Of a stretch of DNA of 11,115 nucleotides, positions 1-6,207 are shown one piece after another. The notes below the pieces were generated by a model. The model made no database searches. It saw nothing but the letters and a program-made list of their open reading frames with translations, and was not told where the DNA came from. A program made the translations under genes and the position numbers. The DNA comes from Candidatus Methylomirabilota bacterium. Lineage in GTDB: Bacteria > Methylomirabilota > Methylomirabilia > Methylomirabilales > CSP1-5. The DNA is taken from NCBI GenBank assembly GCA_023249165.1, contig JAHFDE010000002.1, positions 29,361 through 40,475 on the forward strand, written 5' to 3'. Within the stretch, counting starts at the first letter, position 1. Every line of letters starts with the position of its first letter.

Positions 1-23
1 GGCGGAAATAGTTGGAACGGTAC
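1..23. repeat. Inverted-repeat copy 1 (upstream of rpsR)
   Basis: This 23-nt segment is the reverse complement of 776-798 at 22 of 23 positions; the single difference is at base 5. It also matches 898-920 in direct orientation at 18 of 23. The shared core reads GTTGGAACGG. It ends 38 nt before the rpsR start. The window begins exactly at this repeat, so it may extend further upstream. The repeat is read directly from the sequence; its function is unknown. Confidence 0.8.
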
Positions 24-61
24 GTAAGTCCACCATCGGGCCGAACATGGGGAGAGACCAA

Positions 62-304
62 ATGACGGTGGTCAAGCGACGGAAGAGTTATCGTCGGCAG
101 AAGGTCTGCAAGTTCTGCGTGGACAAGGTGGAGCAGGTCGACTACAAGGATGTCCGACGTCTCCGGGGCTTCGTGACGGAGCGCGGGAGGATCCTGCCGC
201 GGCGGATCTCGGGCACCTGCGCCCCCCACCAGCGGCAGCTCACGGTGGCCGTCAAGCGCGCCCGCAACATCGCCCTGCTCCCGTTCGTGGCCGATATCAG
301 CTAG
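62..304 (+). CDS. rpsR: 30S ribosomal protein S18
   Basis: The 80-residue product is bS18, which binds 16S rRNA with S6 in the platform of the small subunit. The basic N-terminus and the central RGFVTERGRILPRR segment are typical of the family, as is the usual length. Cys16, Cys19, Cys53 and His56 form a zinc-binding set, so this is the zinc-containing (C+) version rather than a zinc-free paralogue. ATG 62 is chosen over the in-frame ATG at 47 because GGGGAG at 49-54 lies 7 nt upstream of it and the product then begins with a normal S18 N-terminus. It is followed after 10 nt by rplI, as in the widespread rpsF-(ssb)-rpsR-rplI operon; the upstream genes are outside the window. Confidence 0.96.
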   Translation: MTVVKRRKSYRRQKVCKFCVDKVEQVDYKDVRRLRGFVTERGRILPRRISGTCAPHQRQLTVAVKRARNIALLPFVADIS

Positions 305-314
305 GGGGATACCC

Positions 315-776
315 ATGAAGGTGATCTTGATTCAAGCGGTTCCCCATCTGGGTCAGGCGGGGGATCAGGTGGATGTGGCCAGGGGCTATGCCCGGAATTA
401 TCTCATCCCGAGGAACCTCGCCGTGGAGGCGACTGCGTCGCACCTCCGCTCCCTGCAACAGCTCAAGGCCCAGGGGACACAGCAGGAGGAGCGGGTCAGG
501 CAGGAGGCCGACAGCGTCGCGGAAAGGCTCCGAGATCTCATCCTGACCTTCGCCCGGGCGGCGGGGGACCAGGAGCGTCTCTTTGGGTCCGTGACCAGCA
601 GCGATATTGCCGAGGCGCTCGCCGAGCAAGGGATCCGTCTTGACCGCAAGAAGATCGTGTTGGAGGAACCGATCAAGGCCGTGGGGAGGTATGCCGTGCC
701 TGTACGACTCCACCGGGACACCGTGGCCGAGATCCAGGTTCAGGTCGTGAGTGAGTCGGGTCCGGTGGTCTTCTAG
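315..776 (+). CDS. rplI: 50S ribosomal protein L9
   Basis: The 153-residue product is bL9, a two-domain protein bound near the L1 stalk that helps keep the reading frame. The N-terminal rRNA-binding domain is clear: MKVILIQAV, then LGQAGD and the signature GYARNYLIPRNLA at about residues 24-36. A charged Glu/Gln/Arg-rich helix follows at about 45-75, and then the C-terminal domain. Length is normal for the family (about 148-150). A purine run, AGGGGG at 303-308, overlaps the rpsR stop and sits 6 nt before the ATG, so translation is probably coupled to rpsR. Its TAG stop (774-776) overlaps the start of inverted-repeat copy 2. Confidence 0.96.
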   Translation: MKVILIQAVPHLGQAGDQVDVARGYARNYLIPRNLAVEATASHLRSLQQLKAQGTQQEERVRQEADSVAERLRDLILTFARAAGDQERLFGSVTSSDIAEALAEQGIRLDRKKIVLEEPIKAVGRYAVPVRLHRDTVAEIQVQVVSESGPVVF

Positions 777-798
777 TACCGTTCCAACTATTTTCGCC
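776..798. repeat. Inverted-repeat copy 2 (after rplI stop)
   Basis: This is the reverse-complement partner of 1-23 (22 of 23 positions). Its first base is the last base of the rplI stop codon. The same sequence can pair with copy 3 at 898-920 (17 of 23), and pairing extends three bases further outward with one wobble. It is followed by a small palindrome, CGCCAAGGCG at 795-804. No U-run follows, so it is not a standard intrinsic terminator. Confidence 0.8.
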
Positions 799-897
799 AA
801 GGCGAGGCAGTTCCCCATGCAGTTCCCTGCGTGCTCTTGAGCGAACGGGACAGGCGACTCTTGAAGACACGATTCGTTGGGTTCCTGTTAGGCAGTA

Positions 898-920
898 GGT
901 AGAACAAGTTGGAACGGCAC
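898..920. repeat. Degenerate repeat copy 3 (upstream of dnaB)
   Basis: It matches copy 1 (1-23) in direct orientation at 18 of 23 positions, including an unbroken AGTTGGAACGG core (907-917). It ends 16 nt before the dnaB start codon and just ahead of its Shine-Dalgarno. It is complementary to copy 2, forming the right arm of the spacer hairpin. Confidence 0.6.
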
Positions 921-936
921 TGGAAGGGCCGCCAGC

Positions 937-2319
937 GTGGCTCAACGTTCTCCAAAGACCACCTTTGAGAGGGTCCCACCTCAGAACGTCGAGGCGGAGG
1001 CTGCCGTTCTCGGGGCGATCCTCCTGGATCGGGATGCACTGGTCAAGGCATTTGAGGTCCTTCGCCCGGAGCATTTCTACCGGGAGGCCCACCAGAGGAT
1101 CTTCGCCGCCTGCCAGGAGCTTTTCGAGCGGAGCGAGCCGGTCGACCTCATCACCCTCGCCAATGAACTGACGCGCCGTCAGGCCCTTGAGCCGATGGGC
1201 GGCAGTCAATATCTCGCCTCGTTGGCCGAGGCGGTTCCGACGGCTGCCAACGTTCTGTATCACGCATCGATTGTGAGGGGAAAGGCCCTCCTCCGTGAGC
1301 TGATCGGTACGTGCACGTCGATCATCTCCGCCTGCTACGAAGAGGCGGAGCCGATTGAGACGGTGCTGGACCGGGCAGAAACCGTAGTCTTTGACGTCTC
1401 CAAGGATCGGATCCGCCCCTCGTTCCGGCCCATTAAGTCTCTCCTCAAGTCCACCTTCGAGGATATCGAGCGACTGTACAGCCGGAAAGGTCATGTCACC
1501 GGAGTCCCGACAGGGTTTACACTCCTCGATGATCTGACCGGGGGTTTCCAGCATTCAGACCTGATCATCATTGCGGGGCGGCCCTCCATGGGGAAGACCA
1601 GTTTCGCCCTGAGTATGGCGATGCACGCCGCCATGGAGGAGAGGGTTCCGACCGGAATCTTCAGCCTCGAGATGTCCATGAGTCACGTGGTGCAACGCAT
1701 GCTCTGTGCCGAGGCGAGGGTCGAGGCCTATCGCCTCCGGACCGGCCGCCTCGGCGATCGAGATTGGCCAAAGCTGACCACCGCCGCAGGGCGACTCTCG
1801 GAGGCTCCCATTCATATCGACGATACGCCCAGCATGAATGTCCTGGAGTTGCGAGCCAAGGCCCGCCGGGTCAAGGCCGAGCACGCCACTGGTCTCCTGG
1901 TCATCGACTATCTGCAGCTGCTCAAGGCGGGAGGGCGATACGAGAGTCGGCAGCAGGAAATGACCGAGATCTGCCGGTCCCTCAAGTCGTTGGCGAAGGA
2001 GCTCGAGATTCCCATTGTGGCCCTGTCGCAGCTTTCTCGGGCTGTCGAAGCCCGAGAAGATAAGAAACCACAGCTGGCTGATCTGCGCGAGTCAGGAGCC
2101 ATTGAACAGGATGCAGACCTGGTGGCCTTCATCTACCGGCCGGGCTACTACAAGGCTCTCAAGAGTCCCGAGGCTGAGGAGAATTACGAGGCGGAGATCA
2201 TTGTCGCGAAACAGCGGAACGGGCCCACCGACACAGTTCCGCTCATCTTCCGGCGGGAATACATGCGCTTCGAGAATGCAGAGAAGGCCCGGACTCCTCC
2301 CTTTGATCCTGCCCGTTAG
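937..2319 (+). CDS. dnaB: Replicative DNA helicase DnaB
   Basis: The 460-residue product is the hexameric 5'-3' helicase that unwinds DNA at the replication fork and recruits primase. The N-terminal helical domain spans about residues 10-120 (PPQNVEAEAAVLGAILLD is a family hallmark). The RecA-like ATPase domain follows from about 175. Walker A is GRPSMGKT at 214-221. Walker B is LLVIDYLQLL with Asp324. The DLRESGAIEQDAD segment and the C-terminal AKQRNGPTDTV (arginine-finger region) are present. The start is GTG 937, with GGAAGGG (922-928) 8 nt upstream. Length matches the family and there is no intein. The rplI-dnaB adjacency is common in bacteria. No convincing promoter lies in the spacer, so it may share the ribosomal-protein transcript. 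Confidence 0.96.
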   Translation: MAQRSPKTTFERVPPQNVEAEAAVLGAILLDRDALVKAFEVLRPEHFYREAHQRIFAACQELFERSEPVDLITLANELTRRQALEPMGGSQYLASLAEAVPTAANVLYHASIVRGKALLRELIGTCTSIISACYEEAEPIETVLDRAETVVFDVSKDRIRPSFRPIKSLLKSTFEDIERLYSRKGHVTGVPTGFTLLDDLTGGFQHSDLIIIAGRPSMGKTSFALSMAMHAAMEERVPTGIFSLEMSMSHVVQRMLCAEARVEAYRLRTGRLGDRDWPKLTTAAGRLSEAPIHIDDTPSMNVLELRAKARRVKAEHATGLLVIDYLQLLKAGGRYESRQQEMTEICRSLKSLAKELEIPIVALSQLSRAVEAREDKKPQLADLRESGAIEQDADLVAFIYRPGYYKALKSPEAEENYEAEIIVAKQRNGPTDTVPLIFRREYMRFENAEKARTPPFDPAR

Positions 2320-2351
2320 CTGAGTCATTCGCCCTCCCCTGGGACTTCCGC

Positions 2352-2388
2352 GAGGTGCGACCACCGAGACGCGGGTAGGTCGCCACTC
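2352..2388 (+). other. Leader hairpin upstream of radA
   Basis: The arms 2352-2362 and 2378-2388 form about ten base pairs with two single-base bulges (G2354 and C2384) around a 15-nt loop. It ends 10 nt before the radA ATG, where a Shine-Dalgarno would be expected; none is evident there. It has no U-run and is not an intrinsic terminator. It could be a translational control hairpin or a chance structure in GC-rich sequence. Confidence 0.35.
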
Positions 2389-2398
2389 ACAGACCGAT

Positions 2399-3757
2399 AT
2401 GGCGAGGATCAAGACCCATTTCGAGTGTCAGCAGTGCGGGTATCAGGCTCCCCGATGGATGGGGCGCTGTCCGGAGTGCGGGAACTGGGGGAGCCTGGTG
2501 GAGGAGCGCCCGACTGCCGGCGGCGGGCGGGGCGTGGGAGTCCGGGGCCCCTCGGCCTCTCCTGTGCCGGTCACCGAGGTCGAAGGACCCGTGCTCGCCC
2601 GGATCCCCACCGGCTTCCCGGAGGTGGACCGAACGTTGGGCGGGGGAGTGGTCCCCGGCTCGGTGGTCCTCATCGGTGGTGACCCCGGTATCGGCAAGTC
2701 GACGTTGCTGCTCCAGGTCGCGGCACGCCTCGCCAGCCAGGGCCGCAAGGCCCTCTACGTTTCTGGGGAGGAGTCGGCCGAGCAGATCCGCGTCCGCGCG
2801 GAGCGGATCGGCGCCATGTCCCCCCATCTGTATCTCGCCGCCGAGACGCTCCTGGAGGCGATCATCGACCACGGGGAGCGCATCAGGCCGGATCTCTTGA
2901 TCCTGGATTCCATCCAGACGACCTCTGCGGGAGCGCTCGAGTCCCCTCCGGGAAGCATCAGTCAGGTCCGCGAGGTGGCAGGCCGCCTCCTCACCCTGAG
3001 CAAAGAGCGGGGGATCAGCACGTGCCTCATCGGCCACGTGACCAAGGAGGGATCCTTCGCAGGCCCCAAGGCCTTGGAGCACATCGTCGATACCGTGATC
3101 TATTTTGAAGGGGAGCAGCAACAGGCGTATCGGATCCTCCGGGTCACCAAGAACCGGTTCGGTTCCACCCACGAAATCGGCATCTTCGAGATGACCGAGG
3201 CGGGACTCAAGGAGGTGGACAACCCCTCCCGGATCTTCTTGGCGGAGCGGTCTGCCGGGGTCACCGGCTCGGCGGTCGTCGTGACCATGGAGGGGACGCG
3301 CCCGCTGCTGGTGGAGATTCAGGCCCTGGTAGCCCCGACCCATGCGAGCTTCCCGCGCCGGGTGGTGACGGGGGCGGATCTCAACCGGGTGGCAATTCTG
3401 TTGGCGGTCCTGGAGAAACGAGTGGGGATGCCCCTGTCCACCTGTGATGTCTTCGTCAATGTCGCAGGCGGGGTACGGATCACCGAGCCGGCGGCGGACC
3501 TGGGGATCGTAGCCGCGGTGGCCAGCAGCCTCCGCAACGCTCCCCTGGACCCTCGCATGGTCTGCTTTGGAGAGGTCGGATTGACCGGAGAGATCCGGGC
3601 GGTTCGGCACGCCGCCCAAAGACTCCACGAGGCCCGGCAACTCGGCTTTGCGCGGTGCATCCTCCCCGAGACGAATGAGGGGAGACCGCGCGAGGCAGGA
3701 ATAGAGGCCATCGGCCTGCGCACGATGGACGCCATGATGCATGTGCTCTTCCCGTGA
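2399..3757 (+). CDS. radA: DNA repair protein RadA (Sms)
   Basis: The 452-residue product is RadA/Sms, a RecA-like ATPase and DnaB-type helicase that processes recombination intermediates by branch migration. All family modules are in order. An N-terminal zinc finger has Cys10, Cys13, Cys24 and Cys27. Walker A is GDPGIGKS at 94-101. Walker B is in LLILDSIQTT, with Asp170. The RadA-specific KNRFG motif is at 251-255. A C-terminal Lon-protease-like domain runs from about 320 (DVFVNVAGGVRITEPAADLG and CFGEVGLTGEIRAV). Length is typical (450-460). The ATG gives the normal N-terminus, though no good Shine-Dalgarno precedes it. It follows dnaB by 79 nt and precedes the carD promoter. Confidence 0.96.
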   Translation: MARIKTHFECQQCGYQAPRWMGRCPECGNWGSLVEERPTAGGGRGVGVRGPSASPVPVTEVEGPVLARIPTGFPEVDRTLGGGVVPGSVVLIGGDPGIGKSTLLLQVAARLASQGRKALYVSGEESAEQIRVRAERIGAMSPHLYLAAETLLEAIIDHGERIRPDLLILDSIQTTSAGALESPPGSISQVREVAGRLLTLSKERGISTCLIGHVTKEGSFAGPKALEHIVDTVIYFEGEQQQAYRILRVTKNRFGSTHEIGIFEMTEAGLKEVDNPSRIFLAERSAGVTGSAVVVTMEGTRPLLVEIQALVAPTHASFPRRVVTGADLNRVAILLAVLEKRVGMPLSTCDVFVNVAGGVRITEPAADLGIVAAVASSLRNAPLDPRMVCFGEVGLTGEIRAVRHAAQRLHEARQLGFARCILPETNEGRPREAGIEAIGLRTMDAMMHVLFP

Positions 3758-3772
3758 TACCCAAAGAAGATT

Positions 3773-3801
3773 TTGACTGATCGAAAGATTCCTGGTATGC
3801 T
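3773..3801 (+). promoter_or_regulatory. Sigma70-type promoter for carD
   Basis: TTGACT (3773-3778) and TATGCT (3796-3801) are separated by exactly 17 nt, close to the housekeeping consensus. It lies in the 67-nt gap between the radA stop and the carD start and predicts transcription starting near 3807-3809, about 17 nt before ATG 3825. The -10 ends in T (the -7T position). This would make carD and the genes behind it a separate unit from dnaB-radA. Confidence 0.8.
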
Positions 3802-3824
3802 AGAGCTTGAAAGGATCACGATCG

Positions 3825-4316
3825 ATGCCGCATATATTCCGTGTCGGGAAGAAGGTGGTGTATCCTGCCCACGGTGTGGCCCTGATCGAGGCCATCGAGG
3901 AGAAGGTGGTCTCAGGCTGTCGGCAGTCGTTTTACATCTTACGGGTCTTGGGCAACGATACCACCATCATGATCCCGACCCACAATGCCACGCGGGTCGG
4001 CCTCCGCGAGGTGATCGGTCCTTCGGAGATTCCCAGGGTCATGGAGATCCTCCGGCGGAAGGATGTCGAGATCTCCCCCAACTGGAACCGACGGTTCAAG
4101 GATAACTCGGAGCGGATCAAGTCGGGGTCCCTCTACGAGATGGCGCTGGTCCTCCGGAAACTGGTCGTCCTCCAGAAGGAGCGGCATCTCTCCTTCGGTG
4201 AGAAGAAGATGCTCGAAAACGTTCGGCAGCTCATTGTGAGCGAGATCGCCATCGCGGCGGGGATTGACCCTCGGGAGGCGGACGGGATGGTCGAGAAAAC
4301 CATTGCCACGGCATGA
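3825..4316 (+). CDS. carD: CarD/CdnL-family RNA polymerase-binding regulator
   Basis: The 163-residue product belongs to the CarD/CdnL/TRCF family. These proteins bind the RNA polymerase beta subunit and stabilise open promoter complexes, notably at rRNA promoters. The N-terminal RNAP-interaction (Tudor-like) domain is at about residues 3-60 and carries the hallmark VGKKVVYPAHGVALIEAIE. The C-terminal helical DNA-binding domain includes Trp87 in NWNRRF, matching the family tryptophan that wedges into the upstream edge of the bubble. ATG 3825 is preferred: AAAGGA (3810-3815) is 9 nt upstream, and the product starts MPHIFRVGKKV. The longer in-frame TTG at 3807 falls on the predicted transcription start. 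It occupies the place that disA holds in the Bacillus radA-disA-yacL order. Confidence 0.93.
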   Translation: MPHIFRVGKKVVYPAHGVALIEAIEEKVVSGCRQSFYILRVLGNDTTIMIPTHNATRVGLREVIGPSEIPRVMEILRRKDVEISPNWNRRFKDNSERIKSGSLYEMALVLRKLVVLQKERHLSFGEKKMLENVRQLIVSEIAIAAGIDPREADGMVEKTIATA

Positions 4317-4344
4317 GAGTCGGGTGAGGGAGGTGGTGGCTTCA

Positions 4345-4366
4345 CGGGAGGTGAACGGGAGGTGAA
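4345..4366 (+). promoter_or_regulatory. Tandemly duplicated Shine-Dalgarno
   Basis: An 11-nt unit CGGGAGGTGAA is repeated perfectly, at 4345-4355 and 4356-4366. Each unit carries GGAGGTGA, a full complement to the 16S rRNA 3' end. The second copy is 6 nt from ATG 4372, an optimal distance; the first is 17 nt away. It looks like a small replication-slippage duplication of a ribosome-binding site. Confidence 0.75.
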
Positions 4367-4371
4367 CGGTG

Positions 4372-5385
4372 ATGCCAGGACAGATAGTCCGAGGGCTCTT
4401 TGTGGTCCTCTGCGGTCTCGTCGGGGGTGCGGCGGGATCGGCCTTCGGATCCGAGAGCCCGTATACGCTGGTCGGTGTGGCCGCAGGGCTGGCTGCGGGG
4501 CTGGGTGCGCTCCTGGTGGAGCGGGTGCTGAGACGGGTCCAGGGTAGGGTCCTCATCAGTGGTATTGTTGGTCTCGTTATCGGACTCCTTCTTGCCCGGT
4601 TCCTCCTCGACAGCGTAGCGATCTTCTTAGAACCCTCCTCCCAGCCGGTCCGGATCTCTGTGGCGCTCCTCGTCATGGTTGCCGCGGGCTACGTCGCCAC
4701 CGCGGTGGCGGTGGAGCAGGGGCGGGGACTCAGCGTCCTCAACCTGGTCCGGGCGGTGAAAGAGCAGCCCGGCGTCGAACGGAATAAGATCCTGGACACC
4801 TCGGTCATCATTGACGGCCGGATTGCCGACATCTGCGAGACGGGCTTTATCGAGGGAACGCTGATCATCCCCCAGTTCGTCCTCCGGGAGCTCCAACACA
4901 TCGCGGACTCGTCGGATCCGATCAAGCGAAATCGGGGACGGCGGGGGCTGGACATCCTGCAAAAGATCCAGAAGAATCCCAACGTGCAGGTGAGGATCCA
5001 CGACATGGATTTCCCGGATATCCGGGACGTCGATGGAAAGCTGGTGGCGATGGCCAAGGCGTTAGCAGCCAAGGTGGTTACGAACGACTTCAACTTGAAT
5101 AAGGTGGCTGAACTCTACGGGGTGTCGGTGCTGAATATCAACGAGCTGACGAATGCCCTGCGACCGGTGGTCCTCCCCGGGGAGGAGATTCGGGTCTACG
5201 TCCTCAAGGAGGGGAAGGAGTATAACCAGGGGGTGGCCTATCTGGATGACGGAACCATGGTCGTCATCGACAGTGGCCGCCGGCACATCGGGCAGACCGT
5301 CGATGTCTGTGTGACCTCGGTGCTCCAGACGACGGCGGGGCGCATGATCTTTTCCCGGCTCAAGGAAGAGGCCGAAGTCGCGTGA
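4372..5385 (+). CDS. Membrane-anchored PIN/TRAM-domain protein (YacL-like)
   Basis: The 337-residue product has four hydrophobic segments (about 5-25, 31-49, 60-79 and 93-114), followed by a cytoplasmic PIN domain (about 138-255) and a C-terminal TRAM domain (about 265-330). PIN acidic residues expected to bind metal are present: Asp142 in LDTSVIIDG, Glu173 in LRELQHI, Asp221 in DVDGKL and Asp239 in TNDFN. This suggests an intact nuclease fold; TRAM domains usually bind RNA. Architecture and position (after radA, before ispD-ispF) match Bacillus YacL, whose exact substrate is not firmly known to me. A membrane-tethered RNase is the likely role. ATG 4372 is preferred over GTG 4369 because of its Shine-Dalgarno spacing. 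The gene follows carD by 55 nt, presumably in the same operon. Confidence 0.88.
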   Translation: MPGQIVRGLFVVLCGLVGGAAGSAFGSESPYTLVGVAAGLAAGLGALLVERVLRRVQGRVLISGIVGLVIGLLLARFLLDSVAIFLEPSSQPVRISVALLVMVAAGYVATAVAVEQGRGLSVLNLVRAVKEQPGVERNKILDTSVIIDGRIADICETGFIEGTLIIPQFVLRELQHIADSSDPIKRNRGRRGLDILQKIQKNPNVQVRIHDMDFPDIRDVDGKLVAMAKALAAKVVTNDFNLNKVAELYGVSVLNINELTNALRPVVLPGEEIRVYVLKEGKEYNQGVAYLDDGTMVVIDSGRRHIGQTVDVCVTSVLQTTAGRMIFSRLKEEAEVA

Positions 5386-5396
5386 CGTCCGCCTGC

Positions 5397-5434
5397 ACCA
5401 TCCGCTGTCTGCGATCGGCACGGGGCCGGATGGT
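5397..5434 (+). other. Inverted repeat upstream of ispD
   Basis: ACCATCCG (5397-5404) and CGGATGGT (5427-5434) are perfect 8-nt complements around a 22-nt loop, in the 72-nt gap between the PIN/TRAM gene and ispD. No U-run follows. It could be a weak operator or an mRNA hairpin; a chance occurrence is possible. Confidence 0.35.
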
Positions 5435-5457
5435 CCTGACGGTGGGTTGCTGAACGT

Positions 5458-6207
5458 ATGGGGAATGTGACGGCGATCGTGCCGGCGGGAGGTCTGGGCC
5501 GTCGGGCGGGAGGCGATGTCCCGAAACAGTTCCTCCTCCTCCGGGGGATGCCCATCCTGACCCGGACGTTGCTCCACCTGACCACTTCAAAACTCATCGA
5601 CGCGCTGATCCTGGTGGTTCCGCCTGGGGTCGAGGAGTGGTGCCAAGAGCAGGTTCTCGCCCCTTACCCGCTTCCTCCCATTATCGAGATTGTTTCCGGG
5701 GGAGCCGAGCGTCAAGAGTCGGTGTTCCGGGGTCTAGAGCGGGCGTCGGAGGACGCGCGGCTGGTGGTGATCCATGATGCCGTGCGCCCGTTCGTCTCGC
5801 CCGATCTCCTTCGGCGGACCGTCGAGGCCGCGTGGAGCTTTCGAGCCGCGGTGGCGGCGGTCCCGGCTGTCGAGACGGTCAAGGTGGTGGAGAGCGGATT
5901 CATCCGGGAGACGCCATCCCGAGACCGCCTCTGGATCGCCCAGACCCCGCAGGCCTTTCACGGGGACCTGATCCAGGAGGCGTATCGTCGGGCTGCCGCT
6001 GACGGGTTTCGTGGGACCGACGATGCCATGCTCGTCGAGCGGCTCGGGGTCAAGGTCAAGGTGGTCCCGGGCTATCCTGAGAACATCAAGATCACCACGG
6101 GTGAGGATCTGGAGCGAGCGGAGCAGATCCTGGGCCGCTGGGAGGCGGCGGGATGCGGATCGGCATCGGCTACGACATTCATCCCCTGGTCCCCGGACGC
6201 CCACTGA
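5458..6207 (+). CDS. ispD: 2-C-methyl-D-erythritol 4-phosphate cytidylyltransferase
   Basis: IspD joins CTP and MEP to give CDP-methylerythritol in the non-mevalonate isoprenoid pathway. The 249-residue product has the nucleotide-binding loop VPAGGLGRRAGGDVPKQF (residues 8-25; Lys23 is the conserved PKQ lysine). It also has HDAVRPF at 106-112, TPQAF in the middle and a C-terminal ENIKITTGEDLERAE segment. Most IspD proteins are about 225-235 residues. The final 18 residues here (from about 232) lie in the region that also encodes the ispF start in another frame, and they look like a non-conserved tail. The ATG is preceded only by a weak GGTGGG. Confidence 0.94.
   Translation: MGNVTAIVPAGGLGRRAGGDVPKQFLLLRGMPILTRTLLHLTTSKLIDALILVVPPGVEEWCQEQVLAPYPLPPIIEIVSGGAERQESVFRGLERASEDARLVVIHDAVRPFVSPDLLRRTVEAAWSFRAAVAAVPAVETVKVVESGFIRETPSRDRLWIAQTPQAFHGDLIQEAYRRAAADGFRGTDDAMLVERLGVKVKVVPGYPENIKITTGEDLERAEQILGRWEAAGCGSASATTFIPWSPDAH

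Larger units (their letters stand above)
773..923 (+). other. Large imperfect hairpin spanning the rplI-dnaB spacer
   Basis: Bases 773-789 and 907-923 are complementary over 17 positions, with one G-U wobble and one A-C mismatch, enclosing 117 nt. The left arm contains the rplI stop codon and the right arm ends 13 nt before the dnaB GTG. Inside are a short CGCC/GGCG hairpin and a 9-nt direct repeat GCAGTTCCC (809-817 and 820-828). In DNA this looks like a small element with terminal inverted repeats; in RNA it would be a long-range stem. No coding region or confident promoter was found in 777-936. The pairing is visible; whether it folds in vivo is inference. Confidence 0.5.

Noticed and set aside
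837..891. Possible dnaB promoter (TTGAGC or TTGAAG with TGTTAG)
   Set aside because: Spacing is wrong (19 nt) or the -10 is poor; not better than chance.
2387..3742. Long open frame (451 codons) on the minus strand opposite radA
   Set aside because: It mirrors radA almost end to end. GC-rich codon bias leaves the antisense frame open; the translation is low-complexity Arg/Gly/Pro/His/Leu-rich with no recognisable domain.
3807..3824. TTG start giving carD six extra residues
   Set aside because: It coincides with the predicted transcription start, leaving no room for a ribosome-binding site; ATG 3825 has a good one.
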